64,000 nucleotides of DNA from Balneola sp. GTDB lineage: Bacteria; Bacteroidota; Rhodothermia; Balneolales; Balneolaceae. Shown one piece after another: positions 7,567-15,884 of the stretch. The stretch covers positions 62,001-126,000 of the forward strand of contig RHLJ01000004.1 in NCBI GenBank assembly GCA_003712055.1, given 5' to 3'. Under the pieces are notes generated by a model. It ran no database searches. It had not been told where the DNA came from and was given only the letters and a program-made list of their open reading frames with translations. The stretch's first letter is position 1, and each line of letters opens with the position of its first letter. Both the position numbers and the translations under genes were made by a program.

Positions 7567-9129
7567 ATGAACAGAAACCACTTCATACAAACCCTCAACC
7601 AATTCAATGACTATTGGGACATTCTCATTATTGGGGGCGGAGCAACGGGTCTTGGTTGTGCAGTTGATGCAGCTTCAAGAGGCTATAAAACGCTTCTGCT
7701 GGATATGCATGATTTCTCAAAGGGTACATCCAGTCGAAGTACGAAGCTGGTTCATGGTGGGGTTCGGTATTTGCAGCAAGGAGATGTTTCATTAGTTATT
7801 GAAGCACTAAAAGAACGGGGACTGTTGATTCAAAATGCGCCACACCTGGTGAGCCATCAATCGTTTATTGTCCCAAGTTATAAATGGTGGAGTGGACCTT
7901 TTTATGGGGTCGGACTAAAAGTGTATGATATGCTCGCCGGGAAACTGGGAATCAAAAAGTCGCGCTCTCTTTCCAAAGAAGAGGTGATGGAAAAGATTCC
8001 CACACTTGAAGAAGAAGGGTTATTAGGGGGCACCATCTATTATGACGGGCAATTTGATGATTCGCGTTTAGCTATTAACCTGGCTCAAACAGCCGTTGAT
8101 CATGGTGCAACCGTTTTAAATTATATGAAGGTAACCGGCCTCCAAAAAAGGTTAGATGGATTAGTTCACGGGGTTCAGGTAATGGATATGCTCAATGGAG
8201 ATGCTCACGAGATTAATGCCCATGTGATCATAAATGCTACAGGAATATTTACGGATGATATTCTGGAAATGGATGAAGAGAACCATCAGAAAATCATACA
8301 ATGTGCCCAGGGCGTTCATTTGGTGTTAGACAAAGAATTTCTCCCGGGAGATGCTGCTATCATGGTTCCCCATACAGATGATGGAAGGGTCTTGTTCGCG
8401 GTACCATGGCATGGAAAGGCCCTGGTAGGAACGACCGATACTCCAATAGAAAGCCCAAGCCTTGAGCCCGTTGCTCTTGAAGAAGAAATCGAATTCATCC
8501 TCAGGCATGCCAAGCAATATCTCTCAAAAGACCCAGTACGTACAGATGTGAAAAGTGTATTTGCAGGACTTCGTCCGTTAGTAAAGCCTGCCGATACAAC
8601 TTCTACATCGGAAATTTCAAGGAGTCACCATTTACAAGTATCAGAGTCGGGTCTGGTAACCATTACAGGGGGGAAGTGGACTACGTATCGAAAAATGGCC
8701 GAGGATACGATCAACCAGGCGATCATAATTGCAGGATTGCAGGAAAGGCCCTGTAAAACCGAAGAGCTTCATATTCACGGTTGGCTAAAAAGCGTGGACA
8801 GGAACGATCATCTCCATGTATATGGATCGGATATTGTTGGAATAAATAGATTATTGAAGGAGCAGTCCGATCTTTCCGAGAAGGTTCATCCTGATCTGCC
8901 TTATATAAAAGCAGAAGTGATTTGGGCAATCAGAAACGAGCTTGCAGTTACTATTGACGACGTATTATCTAGGAGAACACGGGCCTTATTGCTTGATGCT
9001 GAAGCATCAGTTGAAGCAGCTCCGTTGGTTGGACGCATGCTAGCGGATGAGTTTGGGTTCGATGAGGCCTGGGTCATTCAGGAAGTAAAGGAATACGAAG
9101 CAATGGCAAGGAATTACATTATAAACTAA
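7567..9129 (+). CDS. glpD: Aerobic glycerol-3-phosphate dehydrogenase
   Basis: A 520-residue FAD enzyme that oxidises sn-glycerol 3-phosphate to dihydroxyacetone phosphate and passes electrons to the quinone pool at the inner face of the membrane. The FAD-binding Rossmann motif is DILIIGGGATGLGCAVD (residues 18-34). Other GlpD blocks are GTSSRSTKLVHGGVRYL, FAVPWHGKALVGTTDTP and the later GLVTITGGKWTTYRKMAED. The C-terminal DAO_C helical domain is present (about residues 395-515). It lies after glpK and before glpF on the same strand, which supports a working glycerol pathway. The start ATG at 7567 follows the repeat pair by ten bases. Confidence 0.96.
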   Translation: MNRNHFIQTLNQFNDYWDILIIGGGATGLGCAVDAASRGYKTLLLDMHDFSKGTSSRSTKLVHGGVRYLQQGDVSLVIEALKERGLLIQNAPHLVSHQSFIVPSYKWWSGPFYGVGLKVYDMLAGKLGIKKSRSLSKEEVMEKIPTLEEEGLLGGTIYYDGQFDDSRLAINLAQTAVDHGATVLNYMKVTGLQKRLDGLVHGVQVMDMLNGDAHEINAHVIINATGIFTDDILEMDEENHQKIIQCAQGVHLVLDKEFLPGDAAIMVPHTDDGRVLFAVPWHGKALVGTTDTPIESPSLEPVALEEEIEFILRHAKQYLSKDPVRTDVKSVFAGLRPLVKPADTTSTSEISRSHHLQVSESGLVTITGGKWTTYRKMAEDTINQAIIIAGLQERPCKTEELHIHGWLKSVDRNDHLHVYGSDIVGINRLLKEQSDLSEKVHPDLPYIKAEVIWAIRNELAVTIDDVLSRRTRALLLDAEASVEAAPLVGRMLADEFGFDEAWVIQEVKEYEAMARNYIIN

Positions 9130-9144
9130 CAATACAATTTTATT

Positions 9145-9218
9145 GTCATCCTGAGGCTACCGCCGAAGGATCTAGTCGAATATTCGTTCAGATCCTTCGC
9201 AAGTATGCTCAGGATGAC
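9145..9218. repeat. Pair of palindromic dispersed repeats between glpD and glpF
   Basis: GTCATCCTGAGG...GAAGGATC (9145-9172) is followed after 18 bases by the inverted unit GATCCTTCGC...CAGGATGAC (9191-9218). The first copy is identical to 2020-2047 and the second to 44981-45008. Confidence 0.9.
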
Positions 9219-9233
9219 TATTAGGAGAAAACA

Positions 9234-9947
9234 ATGGAAGCATATTTAGGAGAAGTACTGGGAACATTCTTACTCATGGTGTTAGGGCTGGGAGTAAACG
9301 CTAATGCATCACTCAAAAAGACCTATGCTAGCGGAGGAAGTTGGATACTTATAAACTGGGGCTGGGGAATAGCCGTATTTGTTGCTGTTTATGTTTCAGC
9401 TTCAATTAGTGGAGCCCATATTAACCCTGCAGTAACGGTAGGATTAGCGATGGCAGGAAAGTTTTCCTGGAGCCTGGTTGGGGGATATATAATAGCGCAA
9501 ATGATTGGAGCTATTCTTGGTGCTACATTAGTATGGTTTCATTACCGAAAGCATTTTGAAGAAACCGAAGACCAGGGAACCAAGCTGGGAGTATTTAGTA
9601 CCGGGCCTGCAATAAAGAGTACAACTGATAATGTATACTCCGAGGTGTTTGGTACATTCATTCTTGTTTTTGGGGTGTTATTCCTTGCCGAACCAGAAGT
9701 AGGACTTGGATCTATAAGTGCCCTACCTGTAGGGTTGTTAGTATTTGGAATCGGGATGTCATTAGGTGGAACAACGGGTTATGCAATTAATCCGGCGCGG
9801 GATTTAGGCCCAAGAATTGCTCACTTTATCCTTCCAATCAAAGGAAAAGGGTCTAGCAACTGGGAATATTCCTGGGTACCAGTGATTGGCCCTCTTTTAG
9901 GTGGGGCTTTGGCGGCATTAGTTTATGGGCTATTGCCGTTTAGTTAA
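9234..9947 (+). CDS. glpF: Glycerol uptake facilitator (aquaglyceroporin)
   Basis: A 237-residue MIP-family channel with six membrane helices and the two half-helix loops: SGAHINPAVTVGLA for the first NPA box and GYAINPARDLGPRI for the second. The Asp after the second NPA (NPARD) is typical of glycerol channels rather than water-only aquaporins. It lets glycerol cross the inner membrane by diffusion, and GlpK then traps it as the phosphate. It is the third gene of the glpK-glpD-glpF series and has AGGAG about eight bases before its ATG. It is somewhat shorter than the E. coli protein but complete. Confidence 0.93.
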   Translation: MEAYLGEVLGTFLLMVLGLGVNANASLKKTYASGGSWILINWGWGIAVFVAVYVSASISGAHINPAVTVGLAMAGKFSWSLVGGYIIAQMIGAILGATLVWFHYRKHFEETEDQGTKLGVFSTGPAIKSTTDNVYSEVFGTFILVFGVLFLAEPEVGLGSISALPVGLLVFGIGMSLGGTTGYAINPARDLGPRIAHFILPIKGKGSSNWEYSWVPVIGPLLGGALAALVYGLLPFS

Positions 9948-9951
9948 TACA

Positions 9952-10098
9952 GTCATCCTGAGCACCCCTGCGAAGGATCAAACATTAAAAGGATTAAGCC
10001 TTGTTGTAGTTAACGGGATAATTATCAAATGAACCTAAAAGCAAAGTATGATGTAGTTTATTTTTTTGATGATCCTTCGCAGGGGTGCTCAGGATGAC
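9952..10098. repeat. Perfect inverted pair of 28-bp dispersed repeats
   Basis: GTCATCCTGAGCACCC... (9952-9979) and its exact reverse complement (10071-10098) are separated by 91 bases. It is the most exact pair in the window and lies between glpF and the next gene. The transcript could form a 28-bp stem. Confidence 0.9.
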
Positions 10099-10116
10099 TT
10101 AAAAAGGAAAGAAAAG

Positions 10117-11088
10117 ATGAAGGTGATAAAATTAATACTGCTTATTACAGTGCTCTTAGCTGCTACACATGTTCATGCTCAAACAGAGAAAAAAACTGAA
10201 CAGGTTACACTCCAACTAAAATGGAAGCATCAGTTTCAGTTTGCCGGGTATTACATGGCTATTGAAAAAGGGTATTATCATGATTTAGGTCTCGAAGTCA
10301 CGCTACTTGAGGCTCCGGATGAGGGAGAAACATTGGCTTCTGTATTTGAAGGAGAGGCTCAATTTGGTGTAACTACATCGGATATCTTATTACTTCGAAG
10401 CCGGGGGAGAAAGCTGGTACTATTGGCTCCAATATTTCAAAGATCAGCCCAGGTTCTGGTAGCTAAAAGGGAATCAGGAATTGAAAAGGTATCAGATATA
10501 CAAGGAAAGAGAGTAGCAGTAGAGGCTTATGCAGCAGATATTTTGGCCTATCTTGAAATGAATGGGGTTACCAAATCTGATTTTATTCAAACGGGCCATT
10601 CCTATTCTATTTCAGAGCTTATTGATGATGAGGTAGATGCAATTACTGCCTATATCTCAGATGAACCCTTTTTACTACAAGAAGCAGGTGTAGATTACGT
10701 GATTATCCAACCAGAAGGGATGGGCTATGGGTTTTATGGAGATGTGTTATTTACTACTGAAGAGATGATAGAAAACAATCAAGATGTTGTATTACAATTC
10801 AGAGAAGCGTCTTTAAAAGGGTGGGAATACGCGATGAGTAATATTGAAGAGACAGTGGATATTATCTATGAAAAGTACTCTACACGCCATAGCAAAGAGC
10901 ATTTGTTATATGAAGCAGAGCAGATGATGGATCTGATATATCCAAATAGGGTCAATATTGGAAGCTCTTCAACGGAAAAGTGGGGGCAAATACTGGATGC
11001 TTATAAAGAATTGGGATTACTACCGAAAACTGAAAGTATTTCGGGTCTACGATTCCAGGAGTATTTACCTAGAGAAAAGAAAGACTAA
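10117..11088 (+). CDS. NMT1/THI5-like periplasmic substrate-binding protein
   Basis: A 323-residue secreted or periplasmic protein. The chosen ATG (10117) gives a clean signal peptide ending ATHVHAQ and has AGGAAAG upstream; an earlier in-frame start at 10066 would read through the repeat and is rejected. The mature part opens VTLQLKWKHQFQFAGYYMAI, the signature of the NMT1/THI5-like fold that binds thiamine-pyrimidine precursors, sulfonates or similar small ligands. The same domain also serves as sensor domain of hybrid kinases. No ABC permease or ATPase gene is adjacent, so the partner is elsewhere or absent. Its last four bases overlap the 3' end of adk on the other strand. The ligand is unknown. 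Confidence 0.8.
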   Translation: MKVIKLILLITVLLAATHVHAQTEKKTEQVTLQLKWKHQFQFAGYYMAIEKGYYHDLGLEVTLLEAPDEGETLASVFEGEAQFGVTTSDILLLRSRGRKLVLLAPIFQRSAQVLVAKRESGIEKVSDIQGKRVAVEAYAADILAYLEMNGVTKSDFIQTGHSYSISELIDDEVDAITAYISDEPFLLQEAGVDYVIIQPEGMGYGFYGDVLFTTEEMIENNQDVVLQFREASLKGWEYAMSNIEETVDIIYEKYSTRHSKEHLLYEAEQMMDLIYPNRVNIGSSSTEKWGQILDAYKELGLLPKTESISGLRFQEYLPREKKD

Positions 11089-11639
11089 GAAAGAATAGAC
11101 TTAATTCGGTCGAAAATCTCTTCAATACTACCGATACCGTCAATCTTTTTGACTTGTCCTTTGCCTTCATAATAAGCCTGGACTGGTGCGGTCTCTTTGT
11201 TATATACACTAATGCGGTGCTTTGCCCCTTCTTCTGTATCATCAGAACGGCCCTGACCCCTGGATAAAATTCTCTTAACCAGTTCTTCTTCAGGAGCCTC
11301 AAGAGATATAAAGGCATCTAGTTTTTGCCCTTTGCTCTCCAGGAGTTTGTCAAAAGCTTCGGCCTGAACTACTGTTCTTGGAAAGCCATCAAATACAGCT
11401 CCATTATTATATTTCTCATCATTAAGCTCTTCAGCAACCAGGTCAATAGTAAGCTGGTCAGGTACTAGTTCACCGGCATCAAGAATTGCGGTTACCTTTT
11501 GACCAAGAGGGGTCTGATTCTTAATGGCAGCCCGGAAAATATTTCCTGTAGAAAGGTGAGGAATAGAGTATTCGTTAATAAGTAACTCCGCCTGAGTACC
11601 TTTTCCTGCACCAGGAGGACCAAAGAGAATTATGTTCAT
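11085..11639 (-). CDS. adk: Adenylate kinase
   Basis: A 184-residue cytoplasmic enzyme that interconverts ATP plus AMP with two ADP. The P-loop is FGPPGAGKGTQAE at residues 5-17; the AMP site appears as STGNIFRAAI and DGFPRTVVQAEAF. The lid region is the short type (RGQGRSDDTEEGAKHRI) without the zinc cysteines, which explains the length near 185. It lies downstream of rplS on the same strand but a strong terminator stands between them, so it may have its own promoter or depend on read-through. The stop codon region overlaps the convergent binding-protein gene by four bases. Confidence 0.97.
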   Translation of the reverse strand: MNIILFGPPGAGKGTQAELLINEYSIPHLSTGNIFRAAIKNQTPLGQKVTAILDAGELVPDQLTIDLVAEELNDEKYNNGAVFDGFPRTVVQAEAFDKLLESKGQKLDAFISLEAPEEELVKRILSRGQGRSDDTEEGAKHRISVYNKETAPVQAYYEGKGQVKKIDGIGSIEEIFDRIKSILS

Positions 11640-11673
11640 ACCTGAAGATTTATGTTCGAATAAGTGAGTGAGA

Positions 11674-11714
11674 CAAAAAAGAAATACCCGGATTATTACA
11701 AAGAATGATCCGGG
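11674..11714 (-). terminator. Rho-independent terminator after rplS
   Basis: On the minus strand an 11-bp stem (arms 11704-11714 and 11687-11697, core CCCGGAT/ATCCGGG with one G-U pair) with a six-base loop is followed by TATTTCTTTTTTG. It lies 30 bases past the rplS stop and should end the ffh-to-rplS transcript. Confidence 0.85.
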
Positions 11715-11743
11715 ATTAGTTTCAACAAATAGTTAAGAAACGA

Positions 11744-12103
11744 TTACTTCTTTCGGTTCTGGCTTTCTTTTTCCTTGATACGGGCAGCCTTACCACGAAG
11801 CTCACGAAGATAGAACAACTTCGAACGTCTAACTTTACCTTTTCTTTTCACATCAATTTGAGCAATAAAAGGAGAGTTGAGTGGGAAAATACGCTCAACG
11901 CCAATACTTCCACTCATTTTTCGAACGGTGAATGTCTTGTTTGGGCCGCTTCCTCGCTCAGAAATTACAACACCTTCGTACTGCTGAATTCTTTCCTTCT
12001 CACCTTCACGTACACGGTAGTGAACGTTTACGGTGTCACCTGCAGTAAATTCAGGGATGTCATCATTTACCAGAGTTTGTTCAACTAATTTTAGCTTGTC
12101 CAT
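11744..12103 (-). CDS. rplS: 50S ribosomal protein L19
   Basis: A 119-residue ribosomal protein of standard length. It contains the L19 stretches [48 protein letters not shown] and [21 protein letters not shown]19 sits at the interface of the 30S and 50S subunits. It is the last gene of the minus-strand ffh-rpsP-rimM-trmD-rplS group, a very widespread order in bacteria, and is followed by a terminator. A small GC-rich hairpin lies between trmD and this gene. Confidence 0.98.
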   Translation of the reverse strand: MDKLKLVEQTLVNDDIPEFTAGDTVNVHYRVREGEKERIQQYEGVVISERGSGPNKTFTVRKMSGSIGVERIFPLNSPFIAQIDVKRKGKVRRSKLFYLRELRGKAARIKEKESQNRKK

Positions 12104-12123
12104 TTTTTTATGTCTTGATCTCG

Positions 12124-12141
12124 TCCCGACAGCGGTCGGGA
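12124..12141. repeat. Short GC-rich inverted repeat between trmD and rplS
   Basis: TCCCGAC and GTCGGGA form a perfect 7-bp stem around AGCG. No T-run follows on either strand, so it is not a good terminator. It may be an RNA hairpin that tunes rplS expression or a small dispersed repeat. Confidence 0.6.
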
Positions 12142-12160
12142 TAAGATGTTAATATTCTTT

Positions 12161-12844
12161 CTAAAGTTTTTCGTACAAATCGTTTCTTCGTTCTTTGGTG
12201 CGTTCTAGGGATTGCTCCTGTTGCCATGCTTCGATTTTTTTAGGATCACCTGATCGTAGTACTTCAGGAACTTTGAGCCCCCGAAACTCTGCTGGTCGAG
12301 TATAAACCGGCGCTTCAAGCAATCCATTTTGAAATGAGTCATTAAGCGCACTTCCGGCGTCTCCAATAGCGCCTGGCAATAAACGAACTATAGCGTCGGT
12401 AATAACCATGGCGGGAAGTTCTCCTCCCGAAAGCACGTAATCACCAATAGTGTATTCTTTGGTGATTAACTCATCACGTACTCGCTGATCTACCCCTTTA
12501 TAATGTCCGCAAAGAATAAGAATGTTTTTTTTCAATGAAAGCGCGTTAGCCGCTTGTTGATCAAAAACATCACCGTCGGCAGCAGTAAAGATCAATTCAT
12601 CATAATCTCGTTGCTTTAAGAGGTGTTCTATGCAGCTGAAGATAGGCTGTGGAGTTAACACCATTCCCGGGTCTCCACCATAAGGATAGTCATCGATTTT
12701 TTTGTGTTTGTCGTCGGTATAATCCCGAAGATCATGCACACGAATCTCAACTAGTCCTTTATCTACAGCTCTCCTTACTATGCTATGATTTAGTGGCCCG
12801 TCTAACAGGGCAGGAACTCCTGATATGATGTCTATTCTCATCAT
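12161..12844 (-). CDS. trmD: tRNA (guanine-N1)-methyltransferase
   Basis: A 227-residue SPOUT-class enzyme that methylates G37 next to the anticodon with S-adenosylmethionine, preventing +1 frameshifts. The knotted AdoMet site is visible in LCGHYKGVDQRVRDEL and YTIGDYVLSGGELPAMV, and the family block DYPYGGDPGMVLTPQPI is intact. Its ATG overlaps the rimM stop by four bases, the usual sign of translational coupling in this operon. The length fits short TrmD proteins of about 225-250 residues. Confidence 0.98.
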   Translation of the reverse strand: MMRIDIISGVPALLDGPLNHSIVRRAVDKGLVEIRVHDLRDYTDDKHKKIDDYPYGGDPGMVLTPQPIFSCIEHLLKQRDYDELIFTAADGDVFDQQAANALSLKKNILILCGHYKGVDQRVRDELITKEYTIGDYVLSGGELPAMVITDAIVRLLPGAIGDAGSALNDSFQNGLLEAPVYTRPAEFRGLKVPEVLRSGDPKKIEAWQQEQSLERTKERRNDLYEKL

Positions 12845-13380
12845 AATTCAATCAGTCGCCCAAGGTTTTTACAATAGATGGTTCCGGATTCAGCATCAAT
12901 GTTCACTATATATTCATCAACAATAGGAACCAACAAAGCTCCTTTACTTGATGCTATAGAAAGAAGTTGCTGCGCTCCATTATCTATTACCTCATCTACA
13001 TAGCCAATAGCATTATCTTCATGTACTACTTCAAAGTCGATGAATGAAGGCTCTTCAATATGTTCATTGAAGAACTTTTCAGCTTCTTTTCTTTCAATAA
13101 AAAGAGCTTTGTTTTTCATCGCATCAGCAGAAGAGCGATCAGCGATTTGGTCAAATTGTACAAAGAACGAAGGTTTGTTTCCCTTTTCTTCTATCCGGAA
13201 CCCGGAAAGTCGAGAGGGAAAAAAGTCTCCACGATCATTTCGCATATACACCATCGAAATCTGTTCTATCGCGTTGGGATTTATGGAATCAAAGTGAACC
13301 TTTAATTCTCCTTTCAAACCCTGCGATTTAACAACATGCCCAACCTGGACAAACGGTGATGTAAGGGCGTCCTGATTCAT
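12841..13380 (-). CDS. rimM: 16S rRNA-processing protein RimM
   Basis: A 179-residue ribosome maturation factor that helps assemble the head of the 30S subunit by binding S19 and pre-16S RNA. The N-terminal barrel opens VQVGHVVKSQGLKGELKVHF, a typical RimM start, and the C-terminal PRC-barrel part includes LLSIASSKGALLVPIVDEYI. It lies between rpsP (13 bases upstream) and trmD (four-base overlap), which is the standard operon position. Confidence 0.96.
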   Translation of the reverse strand: MNQDALTSPFVQVGHVVKSQGLKGELKVHFDSINPNAIEQISMVYMRNDRGDFFPSRLSGFRIEEKGNKPSFFVQFDQIADRSSADAMKNKALFIERKEAEKFFNEHIEEPSFIDFEVVHEDNAIGYVDEVIDNGAQQLLSIASSKGALLVPIVDEYIVNIDAESGTIYCKNLGRLIEL

Positions 13381-13393
13381 AGGAGCCTCAAAT

Positions 13394-14221
13394 TTATCCA
13401 GCTTGCTTGGCTTCCCAGGCAGCTAGTACAGTTTTACGATCTTCAGCATCAGTAACAAAACCAGCTAAGTCAGCAAGGTCGGTATTATTGATGTGATCAA
13501 TAGCTTCTTTTGCCGTTAAGTCACTAGAAACTTGAGTATCAGTACTTGCTTCCGCAACAACCTCTTCCTCAGTAGCTTCTTCTGTTTCTTCTACTTCTGC
13601 AACAGGTTCTTCAGCTACTGCTTCTACTACTACCTCTTCGGTAGTTTCAGCGGGCTCTTCCACTACTTCATCGGTTGTTTCTTCAACTGTTTCTGCTACA
13701 GCTTCTTCCGTAGTCTCGGCCGTCGCTTCTTCTGCAACCTCTTCGGTAGCTTCTGTAGCCTCAGCCTCTGCTGTTGCTTCTTCTGCTAGTTCAGCAGCGG
13801 CTTTTGCAGCTTTCTTGGCTACGTTCTCTTTTACTGCTTTTTCTTCAGCAGCAAGAGAAGCCTGAACTTGTTCTTTTCTGGTTACTTCGGTCTCTTTCTT
13901 AGAGTCACGGTATGCTTTCCATTCTGCTAGAGCAGCATCAATTTCTTCTTCGCTTTTGCCCCACATAACAAGGTGGCGCTTATATAGCAAACCTTCCTGG
14001 CGAAGGATTTTACGAACGGAATCGGTAGGCTGTGCACCGGTATCTAACCAGTACATAATACGGTCTTCATTAAGAACCGTCTCTTTCTTTTCGGTAACGC
14101 CATCATAACGACCTACTTGCTCAATAATACGACCGTCTCTTGGAGAGCGGCTATCAGCAACTACGATATGATAGATAGGACGACGAATACGTCCCTTGCG
14201 TTGAAGTCTAATCTTAATCAA
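13394..14221 (-). CDS. rpsP: 30S ribosomal protein S16 with long acidic C-terminal extension
   Basis: The first 85 residues or so are normal S16 (MIKIRLQRKGRIRRPIYHIV, DSRSPRDGRIIEQVGRYD, WLDTGAQPTDSVRKIL). The protein then continues to 275 residues, about three times the usual bacterial length. The extension has a charged helical part (about 88-150), a low-complexity run of Glu, Ala, Thr and Val (about 150-228), and a folded-looking end, KEAIDHINNTDLADLAGF...EDRKTVLAAWEAK (about 234-272). Longer S16 tails occur in Bacteroidota, but this one is notable. The tail would probably stick out of the 30S subunit; its role is unknown. The gene follows ffh after a repeat-filled gap. Confidence 0.93.
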   Translation of the reverse strand: MIKIRLQRKGRIRRPIYHIVVADSRSPRDGRIIEQVGRYDGVTEKKETVLNEDRIMYWLDTGAQPTDSVRKILRQEGLLYKRHLVMWGKSEEEIDAALAEWKAYRDSKKETEVTRKEQVQASLAAEEKAVKENVAKKAAKAAAELAEEATAEAEATEATEEVAEEATAETTEEAVAETVEETTDEVVEEPAETTEEVVVEAVAEEPVAEVEETEEATEEEVVAEASTDTQVSSDLTAKEAIDHINNTDLADLAGFVTDAEDRKTVLAAWEAKQAG

Positions 14222-14295
14222 TGATGTTTCCTCAGTTGAGTTTTAGTTATCTAAATCGTTGTTGATATGAATTCTCAAATAAAAAACTAGAATAA

Positions 14296-14381
14296 GTCAC
14301 TCAGAGCAAAGCGATGAGTCGGCACAATTTTCTAGCAAGTTCTTGGTTGTGCAGATCCTTCGGAAGTATCCTCAGGATGAC
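14296..14381. repeat. Dispersed repeat pair between ffh and rpsP
   Basis: A family A unit GATCCTTCGG...CAGGATGAC (14354-14381) stands opposite a decayed unit GTCACTCAGAG...GATGAGTC (14296-14320). The pair sits inside the ffh-rpsP operon, so it would form a hairpin within that transcript. Confidence 0.75.
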
Positions 14382-14415
14382 TGCTTTTCATTTTGAAATC
14401 ATATCACTAGTGTTC

Positions 14416-15756
14416 TTATCGGCCTAGAGGCAGATTTTTAAGTCCATGAAGAGCCCGTCCCATTTTTCCCATTTTGGACATGGTCTTCATCATTTTCTTC
14501 ATCTGTTCAAACTGTTTGATGAGATCATTAATCTCACGAACAGTTGTGCCGGAACCTTGTGCAATCCGTCTTCGACGGCTTCCATTTAAAATGCTGGGGT
14601 TCCGACGCTCTTCCGGCGTCATAGAATAGATTATTGCTTCGATGGGCTTAAAAGCGTCATCATTGATATCTGCATCTTCTATTGCTTTGCTGGCGCCGGG
14701 AATCATAGATACGAGATCACCAAGATCTCCCATCTTTTTGATTTTTTGAATCTGAGCCAGGAAGTCTTCCAGATCAAACTTGTCAGAAGTGATCCGTTTT
14801 TGAAGACGCTGGGCTTCTTTTTCATCAAATTCTTTTTGAGCTTTTTCAACAAGCGATACCACATCTCCCATCCCCAAAATGCGTTGAGCCATTCGGTCTG
14901 GGTAGAAAGGGGTAAGGGCATCCAGCTTTTCGCCGGTACTCGCAAACTTGATTGGCTTGTCTACTACCGATTTGATAGATAGGGCAGCACCACCGCGGGT
15001 GTCACCATCTAGCTTGGTAAGAACAACGCCATCAAAGTTTAATCGGTCATTGAAATCTTTTGCTGTGTTAACTGCATCCTGTCCAGTCATGGAGTCAACT
15101 ACAAACAAAATCTCATGAGGATTAACGGCTTTTTTAATTTCCGCGACCTCTTTCATCATCTCTTCATCCACATGCAAACGGCCCGCGGTATCGATGATAA
15201 CAGTGTCCATTGCTAAGCTTTTTGCCATCGAAACGGCTTCTTTAGCAACACGAACAGCGTCTTTTTGTTCAATCGAATACACAGGCACATCAATTTGCGA
15301 TGCGAGTGTTTTTAGCTGGTTTACTGCAGCAGGGCGATAAACATCGGCGGCAGCAAGAAGCGGGTTCCGTTTATGCTCCTGCTTAAGGTATCGGGCAAGC
15401 TTACCTGTGAAGGTGGTTTTACCAGAACCTTGCAAACCGGCTATGAGAATGACAGTAGGGGGAGTGTGTGCCTGGGCGATATCTGATTTTTCGCCACCAA
15501 AGGTTGCAACCAACTCATCGTACACAATTTTTGTGAACTGCTGACCTGGATTAACACTGGTGAGAACATCAGAGCCAAGGACCTTATCCTTAATATCTGC
15601 TGTGAACTGGCGGGCTACCTCAAGATTCACATCGGCATCCAAAAGGGCGCGACGAATCTCACGTACCGTCTCCGCGATGTTTACATCGGTAAGACGTGCT
15701 TCACCTTTAATATTCTTAAAGGCTCGCTCTAGATTTGAGGATAGATTATCAAACAT
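14416..15756 (-). CDS. ffh: Signal recognition particle protein Ffh (SRP54)
   Basis: A 446-residue SRP GTPase that binds 4.5S RNA and signal sequences of membrane proteins and docks with FtsY. The N domain starts MFDNLSSNLERAFKNIKG; the G domain has the P-loop GLQGSGKTTFTGKLA (about 107-121), DTAGRLHVDEEMM and TKLDGDTRGGAALS; the methionine-rich M domain ends KQFEQMKKMMKTMSKMGKMG. A promoter of Bacteroidota type lies just upstream, so it is the first gene of the ffh-rpsP-rimM-trmD-rplS transcript. Confidence 0.98.
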   Translation of the reverse strand: MFDNLSSNLERAFKNIKGEARLTDVNIAETVREIRRALLDADVNLEVARQFTADIKDKVLGSDVLTSVNPGQQFTKIVYDELVATFGGEKSDIAQAHTPPTVILIAGLQGSGKTTFTGKLARYLKQEHKRNPLLAAADVYRPAAVNQLKTLASQIDVPVYSIEQKDAVRVAKEAVSMAKSLAMDTVIIDTAGRLHVDEEMMKEVAEIKKAVNPHEILFVVDSMTGQDAVNTAKDFNDRLNFDGVVLTKLDGDTRGGAALSIKSVVDKPIKFASTGEKLDALTPFYPDRMAQRILGMGDVVSLVEKAQKEFDEKEAQRLQKRITSDKFDLEDFLAQIQKIKKMGDLGDLVSMIPGASKAIEDADINDDAFKPIEAIIYSMTPEERRNPSILNGSRRRRIAQGSGTTVREINDLIKQFEQMKKMMKTMSKMGKMGRALHGLKNLPLGR

Positions 15757-15793
15757 GGAAAAACAGGATTATCTCCGCCAGTTACGGAGCCTG

Positions 15794-15824
15794 CAAAAAT
15801 ACGGGATTAAACAAGGCTTATCAA
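15794..15824 (-). promoter_or_regulatory. Promoter of the ffh-rpsP-rimM-trmD-rplS operon
   Basis: On the minus strand TTG (15824-15822), 20 bases, then TATTTTTG (15801-15794), matching the Bacteroidota -33/-7 pattern. The expected transcription start is about 30 bases before the ffh ATG. Confidence 0.7.
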
Positions 15825-15884
15825 CAGTGATGTGGAAAATTATATTGGGTTGTTAAATACCTTATAAGAAGAGACACAGGTTCT

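Noticed and set aside
9145-9218. Repeat pairs as a possible CRISPR array
   Set aside because: Units are in inverted pairs, spaced unevenly, scattered through the window and without cas genes.
12124-12141. GC-rich hairpin as a terminator between trmD and rplS
   Set aside because: No T-run on either strand, and rplS belongs to the same operon.
13532-13789. Plus-strand frame rich in Cys, Phe and Ser opposite rpsP
   Set aside because: It is the complement of the Glu/Ala/Thr repeat region of S16; composition is explained by that alone.
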